Positions 56,726-58,092 of a stretch of DNA of 58,092 bases are shown piece after piece. The notes below the pieces were generated by a model. It was not told where the DNA came from. It saw nothing but the letters and a program-made list of their open reading frames with translations, and made no database searches. This DNA comes from Chthonomonadaceae bacterium (lineage in GTDB: Bacteria; Armatimonadota; Chthonomonadetes; Chthonomonadales; Chthonomonadaceae). Location: assembly GCA_027450145.1 (NCBI GenBank), contig DAIDKH010000021.1:1-58092 (forward strand), written 5' to 3'. How positions within the stretch are numbered: position 1 is the first letter of the stretch; every line of letters starts with the position of its first letter. Made by a program: the position numbers and the translations under genes.

Positions 56726-58092
56726 TTGAACAAGAATATTATCGGGGCACTGCGTGCCATCACTATTCTTCTTATTTTCCTCATGACAGCAGCGACTGCG
56801 TACGCTTCGCAGTCGCTTGTATCTCTTCACGCCACTCGCGATATCATCCTGGCAGATGGTAAACAGCAGACTATCATTATCGCTGAGGTACGGGATGCCT
56901 CGGGCAATCCACTGAATGGCGCTGTTGTACAGTTTCAAACAAGCTCGGGCACGCTTTCCGAGAGTCGTGTGAGCACGATCAACGGGGTGGCGCGGACCCG
57001 GCTCACTAGCTCCACAATTCCCGGTATCGCCTATGTAAATGCTGTGGCCTACGGCGGTGCTGAGGGTGCTTCGGATGCGCTGCAGATTGAATTTACAAGC
57101 GATCCCGCAGCAACAGTCGCTGGTAATGACTATGTGGTAGTAACAGGCAAATATGTTGCCTATAGTGCTACGGATCATACTATTGTTGCCGCTGGAGCTG
57201 GTGGTCAGGCGTCGCTTACATTCCGAAACTTCAGTGTCCATGCAGACATGCTGCAGTTGGCGGCACTTAAGGGCAATGTCATTAAGGCTGAAGGCAACGT
57301 CGTAATGAAGCGCGGGCAGTACACAGTCCACGCTCTCAGCGTAAACTACGGTATGGAGACTGGTCGGGGCTACGCAGTCGCAACCCTCAACGGACAAGTG
57401 CAGCAAGTTGAAATATCCGGCACGGACCTTCATCTCACGCATCCGCGGTTTTACGTTCCTCCTGCATATTTGCGGTTAGACAACCTGCAGACGAAGCTCG
57501 TGGTGGTTTGTAAATCGATAACGTACTTCCCTGGGCAAAAATTGCAGTTTCGATCCCCGCGCTTTTTTCAGGACAAGACTCAGATACTCGCCCTTCCGTA
57601 CTACGAAATGGGGTTAACGGATCATCAACTATTTAGTGACCATTTCATCAGTTTGGGCACGGCGGGGTTGGGCCTTAAAGTCCCCTTCTATTACGATTTG
57701 AGCCCGAGAACTAGTGGTGTTGTTGTGCTTCGGCATCAACAACAACTGGGGCGTGGCTACTTTAGTACTGATCCAGGTTGGTCGCTTGACATTTTGCAGG
57801 GATACTCCGGTGGTACAAATTCGCCGTACCAAGGGTCCTACGGTTTTACGGGCCTTACGCACGGTGATTGGGGATTCCACTGGTCTCATACGCAGTCATT
57901 CGGGGATGCCACACAGGCAGCTTTTTATCTGGACTTTCCTCAGCACTCGGGCATGTTTGGCGATGCAAATCTGTCCACGCAGACGAAGCAGTTGAGCATG
58001 GGTTTCGATTTCTCTGCGGGGCAGTCCTTCACGTCGCTTACTGGCTCGTCGATCAACACGGACATATACACAGAGACGCTGCCACATGCATT
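56726..58092 (+). CDS. Big_1-like Ig domain + OstA/LptD-like outer-membrane protein (3' truncated by window)
   Basis: At least 455 codons, open to the window edge. It was found by translating the plus strand directly. A TTG at 56726 gives NKNIIGALRAITILLIFLMT, then ATAYASQS, a clear signal peptide. Residues about 25-125 form a bacterial Ig-like domain of the invasin/Big_1 type (IAEVRDASGNPLNGAVVQFQ, then SSGTLSESRVSTINGVARTR). Residues about 130-235 match the OstA/LptA-like beta-jellyroll (LAALKGNVIKAEGNVVMKRG). The rest shows alternating aromatic-hydrophobic beta-strands like the LptD barrel (LGLKVPFYYDLSPRT, QGSYGFTGLTHGDWGF). LptD inserts lipopolysaccharide into the outer membrane. The added Ig domain and the gene neighbourhood suggest a specialised relative. 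The start is uncertain; no good ribosome-binding site is seen. Confidence 0.75.
   Translation, partial: MNKNIIGALRAITILLIFLMTAATAYASQSLVSLHATRDIILADGKQQTIIIAEVRDASGNPLNGAVVQFQTSSGTLSESRVSTINGVARTRLTSSTIPGIAYVNAVAYGGAEGASDALQIEFTSDPAATVAGNDYVVVTGKYVAYSATDHTIVAAGAGGQASLTFRNFSVHADMLQLAALKGNVIKAEGNVVMKRGQYTVHALSVNYGMETGRGYAVATLNGQVQQVEISGTDLHLTHPRFYVPPAYLRLDNLQTKLVVVCKSITYFPGQKLQFRSPRFFQDKTQILALPYYEMGLTDHQLFSDHFISLGTAGLGLKVPFYYDLSPRTSGVVVLRHQQQLGRGYFSTDPGWSLDILQGYSGGTNSPYQGSYGFTGLTHGDWGFHWSHTQSFGDATQAAFYLDFPQHSGMFGDANLSTQTKQLSMGFDFSAGQSFTSLTGSSINTDIYTETLPHA

Noticed and set aside
56660-57442. 260-codon minus-strand frame opposite the last gene
   Set aside because: The plus strand here encodes a signal peptide, Ig-like and OstA-like domains in one continuous frame; the minus frame has no recognisable domain and a Cys/His/Arg-rich shadow composition.
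1-58092. tRNA, rRNA, CRISPR array, IS element or prophage
   Set aside because: No TPsiC-loop-like tRNA sequences, evenly spaced repeats, transposase motifs or phage genes were found on reading both strands; a tRNAscan, CRISPR or ISfinder search would be decisive.

Overview
The window looks like chromosomal DNA of a diderm, environmental bacterium. The mix of genes resembles Armatimonadota genomes: GloVer-repeat secreted proteins, a PEP-CTERM-like protein, several PhyH dioxygenases, a DUF6785-like membrane protein, fused IspDF and fused SecDF. That placement is an inference from gene content, not from a marker gene. GmhA and an OstA/LptD-like barrel imply an outer membrane. No rRNA, tRNA, IS element or CRISPR array was seen.

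Layout. 1-760: 3' end of an RHS-repeat gene plus a small RHS-like remnant. 1.2-3.0 kb: a secreted beta-helix-like protein with a PEP-CTERM-like tail. 3.2-8.1 kb (minus): IspDF, a membrane PIN/TRAM protein, xylose isomerase and a YceI protein. 8.4-10.5 kb (plus): two PhyH dioxygenases and a Dabb protein. 10.8-14.4 kb: a two-gene ABC exporter whose second half lacks the catalytic Walker B glutamate. 14.4-16.8 kb: a HEAT-like membrane protein and a Gfo/Idh/MocA oxidoreductase. 17.2-21.2 kb: two paralogous GloVer proteins. 21.4-25.1 kb: a ROK regulator divergent from a large polytopic membrane protein. 25.2-33.5 kb (minus): a tight run lepA-serA-gmhA-mutY-coiled coil-DUF6062-HNH. Its last gene looks like a phosphorothioate-DNA (type IV) restriction enzyme. 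33.6-35.8 kb (minus): a Tat-exported glycosidase-like protein overlapping a third PhyH. 36.2-41.2 kb (plus): secDF, rpsA, coaE.

41.2-58.1 kb is the most unusual part. A strong extended -10 promoter is followed by a structured leader with c-di-AMP-riboswitch-like signatures. Then come five consecutive genes for exported proteins: a ~1957-aa beta-propeller/carboxypeptidase-regulatory protein, a FlgT-C/CsgG-like Gly-Thr-repeat protein, a subtilisin-like protease, a ~1020-aa protein, and an Ig-like + OstA/LptD-like outer-membrane protein that runs off the window. Three of the five share a ~300-400-residue C-terminal module ending in a FlgD/T9SS-like Ig fold and a short Thr-(Gly)-Arg terminus. This suggests a common surface-anchoring or export route.

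Two window-wide patterns stand out. Many genes end with a long perfect or near-perfect hairpin lacking a U-tract. Several promoters carry an extended -10 of the form TGnTATAAT. Many starts are GTG or TTG, chosen here by Shine-Dalgarno position.
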